DNA of 64,000 nt from JBKHBT01 sp046542255 (lineage in GTDB: Bacteria; UBP14; UBA6098; JBKHBT01), in NCBI GenBank assembly GCA_046542255.1, contig JBKHBT010000007.1:9588-73587 (forward strand). Direction: 5' to 3'. The first letter of the stretch is position 1; each line of letters starts with the position of its first letter. The notes under the pieces were generated by a model that saw only the letters and a program-made list of their open reading frames with translations, ran no database searches and was not told where the DNA came from. Made by a program: the position numbers and the translations under genes. This document shows positions 25,647 to 33,295 of the stretch, piece by piece.

Positions 25647-27047
25647 ATGGAAAAACAGACAACAATTAAAAAGATGGTCGAGATTTCCGGTATTGGATTG
25701 CATACCGGCATGAATGTTAAACTTCGCTTTCATCCTGCACCAGTTGACTCATGGGCTGTCTTCTGGCGAAGCGATATCGGCCCCGATGCCAAAGTCAAAG
25801 CGATATACGAAAATGCTATCGGAGAACATAAATTAGGAACTATACTCGAAAAAGATGAAGCCAAAGTACAGACAGTCGAGCATGTGCTTGCAGCTATCAG
25901 CGCTCTGGATATCGATAATATCCTTATCGAGCTGGATGGGCCAGAACCGCCTGTGCTCGACGGCAGTGCTAAGCCTTTTGTGGATTTACTTCAAGAAGCT
26001 GGTATCGTTGAGCAGAATACGAAAAGAGAATACTTTGTCGTGCGTGATGTTATTGAATTTCACGAGCCTAATCGTCCTTCGGATATTCATGTTATACCTT
26101 TCGATGGCCTTAGAATTACGGCAATGATCGATTTTCCCGAAAAGCCAGCTCTTAGCACACAATATACAACTATGCAATCCAAGGCTGATTTTCCTTTCCA
26201 TTTTGCTCCTGCCAGAACTTTCTGCTTCCTTTCCGATGTAGAAAGGATGCTATCCGAAGGTTTTATTAAAGGCGGCAATCCCGATAATGCACTGGTAGTA
26301 GTCGATAAAGAATTTACGAAAGAAGACGAGGATTTTCTCCGCAAGAATTTCCAGATAGAGAAAGATGCAAAGCTATTTGGTAAAAAAGATGCATTCCTTA
26401 ATAATGTTAAGCAGAGATTCTATAATGAACCAGTTCGCCATAAGGTAGTCGATATGATGGGCGATATACGCCTTTTGGGATTTCCTATGAAGGGCCATAT
26501 CATTGCCGGCAGGCCGGGGCATCCTGTCAATGTTGCACTCGTGAAAAGAATTCAGAAGCAGCATGATAAACTTGCCATTGCAAGGAGCTTTGGAGGTGGC
26601 CAGGAAGGTGTCCAGATAAATGTCGATGGAATCGAGAAGATATTGCCACATAGATATCCATTCTTATTAGTCGATAGAATGGTCGATTTTGAAGAAGGCA
26701 AATGGGCTATGGCAATCAAGAATGTTACCGCAAATGAACCGTTCTTCCAGGGACATTTCCCTGGCCATCCTATTATGCCTGGCGTTTTGATTGTGGAAGC
26801 TATGGCACAGACTGGCGGTTTTCTGTTGCTGAATGCACAGGATATGCCGGAAAATAATGTTGTATATTTTCTTGGAATCGACAAAGTTAGATTTAGGAAA
26901 CCAGTTCTCCCAGGCGATCAGCTGAAGATTCGAGTTGAAATGGTTACTTTCAAAAGAGGACTTTGCAAATTCAAAGGCATGGCTTATGTCGGTGATAACC
27001 TTGTTTGCGAAGGCGAATTTATGGCCTCACTGGCTGAGAAAGAATAA
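25647..27047 (+). CDS. lpxC-fabZ: Bifunctional UDP-3-O-acyl-GlcNAc deacetylase / 3-hydroxyacyl-ACP dehydratase
   Basis: A natural fusion of 466 aa. Residues ~1-310 are LpxC, the committed zinc deacetylase of lipid A synthesis: GIGLHTG, H79 in QTVEHVLAAIS, and H265/D269 in RHKVVDMMGD are the zinc ligands. Residues ~325-466 are FabZ: LPHRYPFLLVDR carries the active-site His, and GHFPGHPIMPGVLIVEAMAQTGG the substrate tunnel and Glu. The two enzymes compete for the same hydroxyacyl-ACP pool. The fusion is well known in Bacteroidota and relatives, and is a useful lineage hint. Confidence 0.97.
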   Translation: MEKQTTIKKMVEISGIGLHTGMNVKLRFHPAPVDSWAVFWRSDIGPDAKVKAIYENAIGEHKLGTILEKDEAKVQTVEHVLAAISALDIDNILIELDGPEPPVLDGSAKPFVDLLQEAGIVEQNTKREYFVVRDVIEFHEPNRPSDIHVIPFDGLRITAMIDFPEKPALSTQYTTMQSKADFPFHFAPARTFCFLSDVERMLSEGFIKGGNPDNALVVVDKEFTKEDEDFLRKNFQIEKDAKLFGKKDAFLNNVKQRFYNEPVRHKVVDMMGDIRLLGFPMKGHIIAGRPGHPVNVALVKRIQKQHDKLAIARSFGGGQEGVQINVDGIEKILPHRYPFLLVDRMVDFEEGKWAMAIKNVTANEPFFQGHFPGHPIMPGVLIVEAMAQTGGFLLLNAQDMPENNVVYFLGIDKVRFRKPVLPGDQLKIRVEMVTFKRGLCKFKGMAYVGDNLVCEGEFMASLAEKE

Positions 27048-27061
27048 ATAGATGGAGTATT

Positions 27062-28360
27062 ATGAGTGAGACAATTTTAATACGAGATGCTGGTAAATAT
27101 GCTGGCGAAATGGTTACTGTGCGTGGATGGTTGACTCATAAAAGATCACATGGCAAAATTAGTTTTATCGATATGAGAGATGGAACTGGTTTTATGCAAG
27201 GTGTTATGGCAAAAAAGGATGTTTCCGAGGATATTTGGAATAGGATTGAAGATCTGACATTGGAGACATCGCTTGCGATGACTGGCAAAGTTAATCCCGA
27301 AAAACGCGCTCCCGGCGGATATGAACTTCATGTAAATGATTTAAAAGTCTATCAGATTGCAGATGAATTTCCAATACAGCCGAAGGAACACGGTATAGAT
27401 TTCTTGCTTTCAAATAGGCATCTTTGGCTTCGTTCGAAGCAGCAGGTGGCTATACTAAAGATTCGCGACTCTATTATTTATGCTATTCGCGAATTTTTCA
27501 AAAAGAGGCAATTTGTCCTTGTCGATTCTCCGATTCTGACAAGCTCGGTAGGCGAAAGCTCATCAACTTTATTTTCGACAGAATATTTTGATTTGGGTAA
27601 GGCATATCTTGCTCAGACAGGTCAATTATATCTCGAAGCAGCAATTTATGCCCATAATTTGGTCTATTGTTTCGGCCCGACATTCCGAGCTGAAAAATCT
27701 AAGACCAGGAGGCATTTGACTGAATTCTGGATGGTGGAAGGCGAACAAGCGTTCTATGATAATGACGAGAATATGGAACTTCAAGAAGACATGATTACTT
27801 ATATCGTAAATTATGTACTCGAAAACAATAGGGCAGAGCTGGAGATTTTAGAGCGAGATATTGAAAAATTAGAAGCCATTAAAAAGCCTTTCAAGAGATT
27901 GCCCTATGATGATGCGATAGATTATTTAAAACAACAAGGTTCTGAAATCCAGTGGGGTAGTGACCTTGGTGCAGCTGATGAGACTCTCATTTCCAGCCTC
28001 GAAGATAGCCCGACATTTGTGATAAATTACCCCAAAAAGGCTAAGGCATTCTATATGAAGGAGCATCCCGAAAGAGATGACCTAGTGCTTTGTTCCGATC
28101 TATTAGCCCCGGAAGGATATGGCGAAATAATCGGTGGCTCGCAGCGCGAGGAAGACCCGGATAAATTAATTAGAAGAATAAAAAAGGAAGGCCTCGATCC
28201 AAAGGCATATGGTTGGTATTTAGACCTTAGAAAATACGGCTCTGTACCTCATTCCGGCTTTGGCCTTGGAATAGAGCGAACAGTCGCCTGGATCACAGGA
28301 AGGCCGCATGTTAGAGAGATGATTCCATTTCCGAGAATGATTCATCACATTTATCCATAA
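27062..28360 (+). CDS. asnS: Asparaginyl-tRNA synthetase, archaeal-like type
   Basis: A class IIb synthetase of 432 aa. An OB-fold anticodon-binding domain comes first (GEMVTVRGWLTHKRSHGKISFIDMRDGTG), then the catalytic core with motif 2 (FGPTFRAEKSKTRRHLTEFWMVE) and motif 3 (HSGFGLGIERTVAWITG). The absence of the Asp-specific GAD or RNase-H-like insertions and the VREMIPFPRM ending favour AsnRS over AspRS. Motif 3 and the length are closer to archaeal and Thermus-type AsnRS than to the ~466-aa bacterial form. It lies 14 bases after lpxC-fabZ. Confidence 0.88.
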   Translation: MSETILIRDAGKYAGEMVTVRGWLTHKRSHGKISFIDMRDGTGFMQGVMAKKDVSEDIWNRIEDLTLETSLAMTGKVNPEKRAPGGYELHVNDLKVYQIADEFPIQPKEHGIDFLLSNRHLWLRSKQQVAILKIRDSIIYAIREFFKKRQFVLVDSPILTSSVGESSSTLFSTEYFDLGKAYLAQTGQLYLEAAIYAHNLVYCFGPTFRAEKSKTRRHLTEFWMVEGEQAFYDNDENMELQEDMITYIVNYVLENNRAELEILERDIEKLEAIKKPFKRLPYDDAIDYLKQQGSEIQWGSDLGAADETLISSLEDSPTFVINYPKKAKAFYMKEHPERDDLVLCSDLLAPEGYGEIIGGSQREEDPDKLIRRIKKEGLDPKAYGWYLDLRKYGSVPHSGFGLGIERTVAWITGRPHVREMIPFPRMIHHIYP

Positions 28361-28382
28361 TTAATAGAAAGAAGGTGGTACT

Positions 28383-29177
28383 TTGTTTAAGAAATTCTTA
28401 TTCATTGCCCTCATATTCGGCATTGTGTTTGCTGGATGTGACAAGAAAGCCAAAGAGAAAGATGGCGAAGGTACAAAAACTGAGCAAACCGAGAATAAAG
28501 CTCAAGAGGTTGGAAACAACCAACAGCAGCAGAAAACTCGCGAGCAACAGCAGGAAGAACAATTTGGCGATATACAACTTACGCCAGAAAAAGTATCTAA
28601 TACTGTTGAAAAGCTTCCGGCATGGGTCGAAGCGACTTCGAAGTACTCTGCTGAGCTTAGCCAGATTCAGGATCTTGGTATGGAAGACGGAGAGTCTTTC
28701 GTAGATAAGATTCCGGGACTCAAAAAGGACCTCGAAGCAGCTGGAATCAATCCAGATGAATATTTCCCGGTTCTCGAGAAAGTTCTTCAGGGACATATGT
28801 TCTTGAGAAGTAAGGAAATGTATGCGCAGCAAAAAACTCAGTACGAAGAACAGCGCAAACAGATTCAGGATAAAGTCGATGACCCAGAGATTCCTGAAGA
28901 GGAAAAAGCACAGTATAAAACCATGCTTGTTGATTTTGATCGCCAGATCAAGATGTTCGAAGAAGGGCCTCCGGGATTCACAGAAAAAGAAATCGATATG
29001 ATTGCCAAAGAAGCCGGCAAGATCGATCAAATCCTTCAACAGATGCAGCAGCAGCAGCAGCAACAGCAGCAACAGCAGAGACCTCCACAAGGTGCTGCGC
29101 CACAGGGCGGACAACCACAAGGTGCTGCGCCACAGGGCGGACAACCACAAAGAGGAGCTCCACCTCAAGGCAACTAA
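28383..29177 (+). CDS. Lipoprotein with polyglutamine and Pro/Gln/Gly repeat tail, unknown function
   Basis: A 264-aa protein with a TTG start (28383) preceded by AAGGTGG. The signal peptide ends in the lipobox FAGC (Cys19). A charged linker rich in K, E and Q follows, then a mostly helical central part (~65-215) without a family I recognise, then a run of Gln (CAG/CAA tract) and two exact copies of a PQGAAPQGGQ unit. It follows asnS and precedes recO on the same strand. A long open frame exists antisense to it but is an artefact of the repeat composition. Confidence 0.75.
   Translation: MFKKFLFIALIFGIVFAGCDKKAKEKDGEGTKTEQTENKAQEVGNNQQQQKTREQQQEEQFGDIQLTPEKVSNTVEKLPAWVEATSKYSAELSQIQDLGMEDGESFVDKIPGLKKDLEAAGINPDEYFPVLEKVLQGHMFLRSKEMYAQQKTQYEEQRKQIQDKVDDPEIPEEEKAQYKTMLVDFDRQIKMFEEGPPGFTEKEIDMIAKEAGKIDQILQQMQQQQQQQQQQQRPPQGAAPQGGQPQGAAPQGGQPQRGAPPQGN
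29046..29150 (+). repeat. CAG/CAA tract followed by a 30-bp tandem repeat
   Basis: A CAG/CAA trinucleotide run occupies 29046-29079. Two perfect copies of a 30-bp unit starting CCACAAGGTGCTGCG follow at 29085-29114 and 29115-29144, with 6 bases of a third. All are in frame in the lipoprotein gene, so slippage changes tail length without frameshift. Confidence 0.9.
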
Positions 29178-29191
29178 TTAGAATAAAAATT

Positions 29192-29902
29192 ATGCCGAAA
29201 CAAGACTTTACTTCGAGTGAAGCAATATTGCTCCGGAAATTTCCCTACAAGGAAGCCGGAGCAATATTTACTTTATTCACCAGAAAATATGGACTGGTAG
29301 ATTTTATTGGGAAAGGAGTCTATTCATCTAAAAACTCGAAGATGGCTTCTGCTCTCGAAGCTGCAAACTTGATTGAGATTCAATATTTCTACCGCGAAGG
29401 TAGATCGCTTCAGATTCCAAAAAGAGTGATATTGAAAGATGATTTTCATTCGATAAAAGAAAACTACGATAAATTCTTTATGATTGCCGGTTTATTCAAA
29501 GAAATTAGGCAAATTATGGCCAAAGAAGATCCACATAGAGATATTTTTATTGAGCTAAAAGCTTTTCTTAAGCTTTTCGGCGATTTGAACGATAGTGATT
29601 CAGATTTCGCCATTCTGAAATTTAAAATTTATCTTCTCGAAGAGCTGGGTTATTTGCCAGATTTCAAAAATTGTTCAAGATGCAAAAAGGCAGCTGAACA
29701 TTTCAATTTCTCGAGAAATAGCGGATCTCTTTTGTGCGATGATTGTCGTGGCTATGATTCGAATCTCATCGAATTAGATGGTGGAAGCATCGAACTTTTG
29801 CGGAATATTCGTACAAGTCTTCATATCATCGAAGAAAGAAATCCCAATATGGAATCTCTTTTTGCAGAAATACTGGAATATATTCATTCGCGAATTAGAT
29901 AA
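29192..29902 (+). CDS. recO: DNA repair protein RecO
   Basis: Loads RecA on SSB-coated DNA together with RecR. The 236-aa length is typical. The N-terminal OB fold opens with SSEAILLRKFPYKEAGAIFTLFTRKYGLVDFIGKGVYSSKN. The C-terminal helical domain has a zinc-finger pattern CxxC (NCSRCKKA) and CxxC (LCDDC), seen in many RecO proteins. Fourteen bases separate it from the lipoprotein. It is the last gene of the block and convergent with ahcY. Confidence 0.9.
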   Translation: MPKQDFTSSEAILLRKFPYKEAGAIFTLFTRKYGLVDFIGKGVYSSKNSKMASALEAANLIEIQYFYREGRSLQIPKRVILKDDFHSIKENYDKFFMIAGLFKEIRQIMAKEDPHRDIFIELKAFLKLFGDLNDSDSDFAILKFKIYLLEELGYLPDFKNCSRCKKAAEHFNFSRNSGSLLCDDCRGYDSNLIELDGGSIELLRNIRTSLHIIEERNPNMESLFAEILEYIHSRIR

Positions 29903-29931
29903 TCAAATAAAACATCACAACTCCATAAAAA

Positions 29932-29958
29932 AAGGGCACATTATCTAAATGCACCCTT
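29932..29958. terminator. Possible bidirectional terminator between recO and ahcY
   Basis: AAGGG (29932-29936) and CCCTT (29954-29958) pair, with a bulged inner stem (GCACATT/AAATGC) and A-rich or T-rich flanks, in the gap between convergent genes. The stem is imperfect, so this is weak. Confidence 0.4.
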
Positions 29959-29981
29959 GTGAATTTATATAATCCAAAAGA

Positions 29982-31244
29982 TTATGTTCCAATATTCCAG
30001 CTATCGAGATATTCTTTCTGTTTCGGAGTTAGTTTATCGATTTCTGCTCCCATTGTTTCGAGCTTGAGAGCAGCGATCCACTCATCGATTTCTTTAGGAA
30101 CATCCGAAACTGTGACTTTCATTTCGTCTTTGTGCTTGACCACATACTCACCGGTAAGTGACTGAAGCGCAAAGCTCATATCCATAACCGATGCGGGATG
30201 GCCTTCGGCAGTTGCAAGATTTACAAGCCTGCCTTCGCCAATCAAGAATACATGTTTCCCACCTGGAAGGATAAATTCATCAACAAGATGGCGAACATTC
30301 TTTTTGATTTCGACAGCATATTCTTTGAGGTCTTTGGTATCGATTTCGACATCGAAATGGCCGCTATTTGCTACAATTGCGCCGTCTTTCATATCGCGGA
30401 AATGCTCAACACGGATGACCGAAGTATTACCAGTAATAGTAACAAAGATATCACCGATCGGGGCAGCATCACCCATTGGCATGACTTCATAACCGTCCAT
30501 TTTTGCTTCGAGAGCGCGAACTGGATTGATTTCAGTAACGATAACTCTTGCACCGTGGCCTTTTGCACGCATTGCAAAGCCGCGTCCGCACCAGCCATAG
30601 CCGGCTACCACGACGGTTTTGCCAGCGATGAGCATATTCGTTGCTCTGATTATGCCATCAAGTGTTGATTGGCCAGTACCATAGCGATTATCGAAAAGAT
30701 GCTTACAATCTGCATCATTGATAGCATAGACCGGGAAAAGCAGCTCGCCGCTTTTTGCAAGCGCTTTGAGCCTGATTACGCCGGTGGTTGTTTCTTCCAT
30801 AGATGCGATGATATTCTTGGCTTTGGTATCGGCATATTCTTCGTGAAGCACCGAAACCACGTCAGCACCGTCATCATGGGTGATATTCGGGTCATGTTCG
30901 AGACATGCGCGGATATGTTCATAATATGTTTTTGTATCTTCGCCATTAATCGCGAAAGTTTCGATGCCAAAGTCTTCGACCAGCGAAGCTGCGACATCAT
31001 CTTGAGTCGATAGAGGATTCGATGCGCAAAGCCTCAGGTGTGCGCCACCGGCGGTGATTGTTCTTGCCAGATTGGCGGTTTCGGTTGTAACATGCAAACA
31101 TGCAGCAACTTTAATGCCTTCGAGTGGTTTTTCCTTTTCGAATCTTTCTCTAATTTTGCGCAGGACGGGCATTTCACGTTCGGCCCATTCGATTCGGCGT
31201 TTGCCTTGCGGCGCCAGAGACTTGTCACGAATGTCAAATTTCAT
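29982..31244 (-). CDS. ahcY: Adenosylhomocysteinase
   Basis: Hydrolyses S-adenosylhomocysteine to adenosine and homocysteine, removing the product inhibitor of methyltransferases. It is 420 aa, like archaeal and many bacterial forms that lack the ~40-residue insertion. Signatures include LHVTTETANLARTITAGGA, THDDGADVV, the NAD-binding VVAGYGWCGRGFAMRAKG, and ATAEGHPASVMDMSFALQ near the C-terminus. AGGAGG precedes the start. With metK and glyA in this window it implies an active methyl cycle. It stands alone on the minus strand. Confidence 0.97.
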   Translation of the reverse strand: MKFDIRDKSLAPQGKRRIEWAEREMPVLRKIRERFEKEKPLEGIKVAACLHVTTETANLARTITAGGAHLRLCASNPLSTQDDVAASLVEDFGIETFAINGEDTKTYYEHIRACLEHDPNITHDDGADVVSVLHEEYADTKAKNIIASMEETTTGVIRLKALAKSGELLFPVYAINDADCKHLFDNRYGTGQSTLDGIIRATNMLIAGKTVVVAGYGWCGRGFAMRAKGHGARVIVTEINPVRALEAKMDGYEVMPMGDAAPIGDIFVTITGNTSVIRVEHFRDMKDGAIVANSGHFDVEIDTKDLKEYAVEIKKNVRHLVDEFILPGGKHVFLIGEGRLVNLATAEGHPASVMDMSFALQSLTGEYVVKHKDEMKVTVSDVPKEIDEWIAALKLETMGAEIDKLTPKQKEYLDSWNIGT

Positions 31245-31616
31245 TTTTCCTCCTTGTGACTCTTATTATCAATCTATCAAAGATATAAGAAGTTTCGAAT
31301 AAGTAAAGGAAAATTAGAATTTATTTGGTTCGGGCAGTTGCTTTTCAATTTGCATGGGTAGTGATAGGATCATTTTGGTAGTTTTTGTTGTGGGGTGATG
31401 TATTGGTTTGGGGTTTGGGGAGGTTTTTGATGCTTTATTTTCGAATAAAAAGGGAAAATTTAGAAAATAATCTATTTTTTTTGGAAATTAACCTTGCTGA
31501 TTTTAGAATTTGCACCTATTTTATTTGCATATGAGTTAAGATGAAAAAAGAGAAATATAAACAATTGTTCTTATCACTCTAATTTGGCTGTATAAGAACA
31601 ATGAACATACACAGGC
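31245..31616. other. Non-coding stretch between ahcY and the accessory cassette
   Basis: AT-rich and without a credible gene. Near the left side is a weak minus-strand promoter-like pair for ahcY (TTTACT at 31302-31307, TATCTT at 31280-31285, spacer 16). A notable G/T-rich run lies at about 31370-31430. A perfect 11-bp hairpin at 31564-31602 stands just before the cassette boundary. Confidence 0.6.
31564..31602. repeat. Perfect 11-bp inverted repeat at the left edge of the cassette
   Basis: ATTGTTCTTAT (31564-31574), a 17-base loop, ATAAGAACAAT (31592-31602). It ends 14 bases before the GTTAGAG core. It could be a terminator or the remnant of an upstream attC-like site; the outer arms do not pair further, so a complete attC is not supported. 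Confidence 0.6.
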
Positions 31617-31755
31617 GTTAGAGCGCATTTAAAAATAAGATAGTGTGGAATGAAGGTTGATAAAGATGAAGGTAATATTTTAGTTTTTATGATGTATAGA
31701 TTTCTGTCTTTGGGTTCCAATACTTCAAAAATAATTAACGACATTTCAACTAAAT

Positions 31756-31788
31756 TTGACACATAATGGTGTAAGTTAAAATTAGAAT
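31756..31788 (+). promoter_or_regulatory. Candidate promoter of the cassette operon
   Basis: TTGACA at 31756-31761. Possible -10 boxes are TAAAAT (31777-31782, short 15-base spacer) and TAGAAT (31783-31788, long 21-base spacer). Transcription would begin within a few bases of the ATG at 31797, which has no ribosome-binding site, so the first message may be leaderless. Confidence 0.3.
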
Positions 31789-31796
31789 TAAATACT

Positions 31797-32378
31797 ATGG
31801 ATATAATCGCAAAAACTACTTCAAAAAAGATTTTAATCTCAGGGGTATTTGCATCGGGTAAATCTACACTCGTGAAAAAACTAACTAATAGATTAGTTTT
31901 TGAAGGAATCAAAGTTAACACCGTGGGAGAAATACCACGTCGATGTCCTTTTGCTCTAAATCAGAATCAGACGACTCTAGCTTCTGCGTGGTTGATTGGC
32001 GAGCAAATTAAAGCCGAAGTTGAAGAATCGATTGGTAATTATGATTTACTAATTTGTGATCGAGCCATACCAGACATTTTTTCTCATTCAATTGTTTTGA
32101 AGAGAGAAGAAAAACAAGCAACACTCTCGACAATAATAAGTCTTGCAAAAGCATGGAGCAATACTTACGATTTAGTCTTTTGGGCAAAGGCTGACCCTAA
32201 TTTACCTATTGAGACAGATGGTGTTAGGGTACCTGATAAGAAGTATCAGTTCTTTTTAGAAAAGAATATTGAAAAGGCCTTTGCTATGATTGGAATTTCT
32301 CCAAAACTTTTACCTCAAAAAACTGAAGATAGAATTGAATATGTTTGTTCCAAAATATATGAGCTTCTCGATAAGTAG
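31797..32378 (+). CDS. P-loop kinase/NTPase, NadR-like (AAA_28) type
   Basis: A 193-aa soluble protein. The Walker A is GVFASGKST (16-24), followed by a helix. TLASAWLIGEQIKAE and DLLICDRAIPD (83-93) match the positions of the Gln/Glu helix and the Walker-B-like CDR motif of NadR-type ribosylnicotinamide kinases and deoxynucleoside-kinase-like proteins. It probably phosphorylates a small molecule, nucleoside or nucleotide; the substrate is unknown. No ribosome-binding site is visible. It is the first of four genes in the cassette, with 17 bases to the radical SAM gene. A similar pairing of a small kinase with a radical SAM enzyme occurs in viperin contexts, but homology to those is not shown. 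Confidence 0.72.
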   Translation: MDIIAKTTSKKILISGVFASGKSTLVKKLTNRLVFEGIKVNTVGEIPRRCPFALNQNQTTLASAWLIGEQIKAEVEESIGNYDLLICDRAIPDIFSHSIVLKREEKQATLSTIISLAKAWSNTYDLVFWAKADPNLPIETDGVRVPDKKYQFFLEKNIEKAFAMIGISPKLLPQKTEDRIEYVCSKIYELLDK

Positions 32379-32395
32379 GAATTAACTAGAATCAA

Positions 32396-33295
32396 ATGGA
32401 AATATCTGAAGATAAGCTGAATAACAAATTGCGGGAACGAATCTCGAATAGTAATTCAATAATACAAACATGCTGTTATTCGAGACATGTCTATGAAAAG
32501 ATAATTTGGCAAATAACCGATAAGTGTCCCCTAAATTGTCAATATTGCTTCACTCCTGGAAGCAAACCAAGTGATATAAGTATGGATTCTGCGCTATACC
32601 TGTTAAGATATTTGCGGGAGAAGTACCCATGGAAACACCGCATTTTATTTGCAGGCAGAGAGCCTTTGCTCTATGATGGTATCGAGAAACTAATTCTTGA
32701 AGCTACTGCTAACAGATTTATTTGCTCTCTTTCAACAAGTGGAGAACTTCTAACCAAATATTTTGCTGAAAAGTTGAATGACTCAGGATTACAAAAAATA
32801 AATTTTACTTTAAATTCTTCCGATCCGGATATTCATGAAAAAAGCAGAGTAGGTTCACAACATTCTAAAGTTGTAAAAGCAATATCATTGGCTTTGGATT
32901 TTGAGTTTGACGTGAAAGTTAATATTGTTGTTGATGAGAATACATACCCTAGTCTTGATGATACCTTAAAATTTTTGATTGGATTAGGGGTTCATAAGAT
33001 AACTTTAGGAATGCTACATCCATTTGGGAAACAATCTGTTCCAAAGGCAAGATATAATCAAATGTGTTCATGGATTTACAAAATTCTAAATAAATATCAA
33101 ACATTAAACGTTGAATTACTCTTTATTCAACCACCAACCGGAATAGAGTGCTTTCATTTACCAAATTGTCCAGCACGTAAAGGACTAATTGCAATACTCC
33201 CAAATGGCAGAATAACTAATTGTAACATATTTACAAATCCCTTTGATCAGCATTTCATTGGAGAACATATAATGGAGGAATATAAATATGAATAA
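32396..33295 (+). CDS. Radical SAM enzyme of unknown substrate
   Basis: A 299-aa protein with the [4Fe-4S] motif CPLNCQYC (C44, C48, C51) in WQITDKCPLNCQYCFTPG, so it should cleave SAM to a 5'-deoxyadenosyl radical. The SAM-binding GGEP motif is altered to AGREPLL (G87, R88, E89, P90). Later β/α elements are normal (LSTSGELLT, KINFTLNSSDPDIHEKSR, KVNIVVDENTYPS). C-terminal Cys residues in ECFHLPNCPARKG and ITNCNIFTNPF recall a short SPASM-like or single-cluster tail, but do not match it cleanly. It overlaps the AAA+ gene by 8 bases. The Trp-Gln-Ile-Thr opening fits peptide- or nucleotide-modifying enzymes equally. Confidence 0.85.
   Translation: MEISEDKLNNKLRERISNSNSIIQTCCYSRHVYEKIIWQITDKCPLNCQYCFTPGSKPSDISMDSALYLLRYLREKYPWKHRILFAGREPLLYDGIEKLILEATANRFICSLSTSGELLTKYFAEKLNDSGLQKINFTLNSSDPDIHEKSRVGSQHSKVVKAISLALDFEFDVKVNIVVDENTYPSLDDTLKFLIGLGVHKITLGMLHPFGKQSVPKARYNQMCSWIYKILNKYQTLNVELLFIQPPTGIECFHLPNCPARKGLIAILPNGRITNCNIFTNPFDQHFIGEHIMEEYKYE

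Noticed and set aside
28398..29168. A 256-codon open frame antisense to the Q-rich lipoprotein
   Set aside because: Its Leu/Trp/Ser-rich repeats are the complement of the CAG and 30-bp repeats; it has no family signature, while the sense frame has a lipobox and ribosome-binding site.
30198..30668. Open frames antisense to ahcY
   Set aside because: Cys- and Ile-rich translations without motifs, entirely inside a well-conserved gene; treated as shadows.
31554..31623. A second, complete attC site at the left boundary
   Set aside because: There is a perfect 11-bp hairpin and a GTTAGAG, but the outer arms do not pair and spacing on the two sides differs strongly, so only a hairpin is reported.
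32396..33295. Identifying the radical SAM gene as a prokaryotic viperin
   Set aside because: The cluster motif and kinase neighbour invite it, but the residues around the Cys motif and the C-terminus do not match viperin signatures that I know; only the general radical SAM class is supported.
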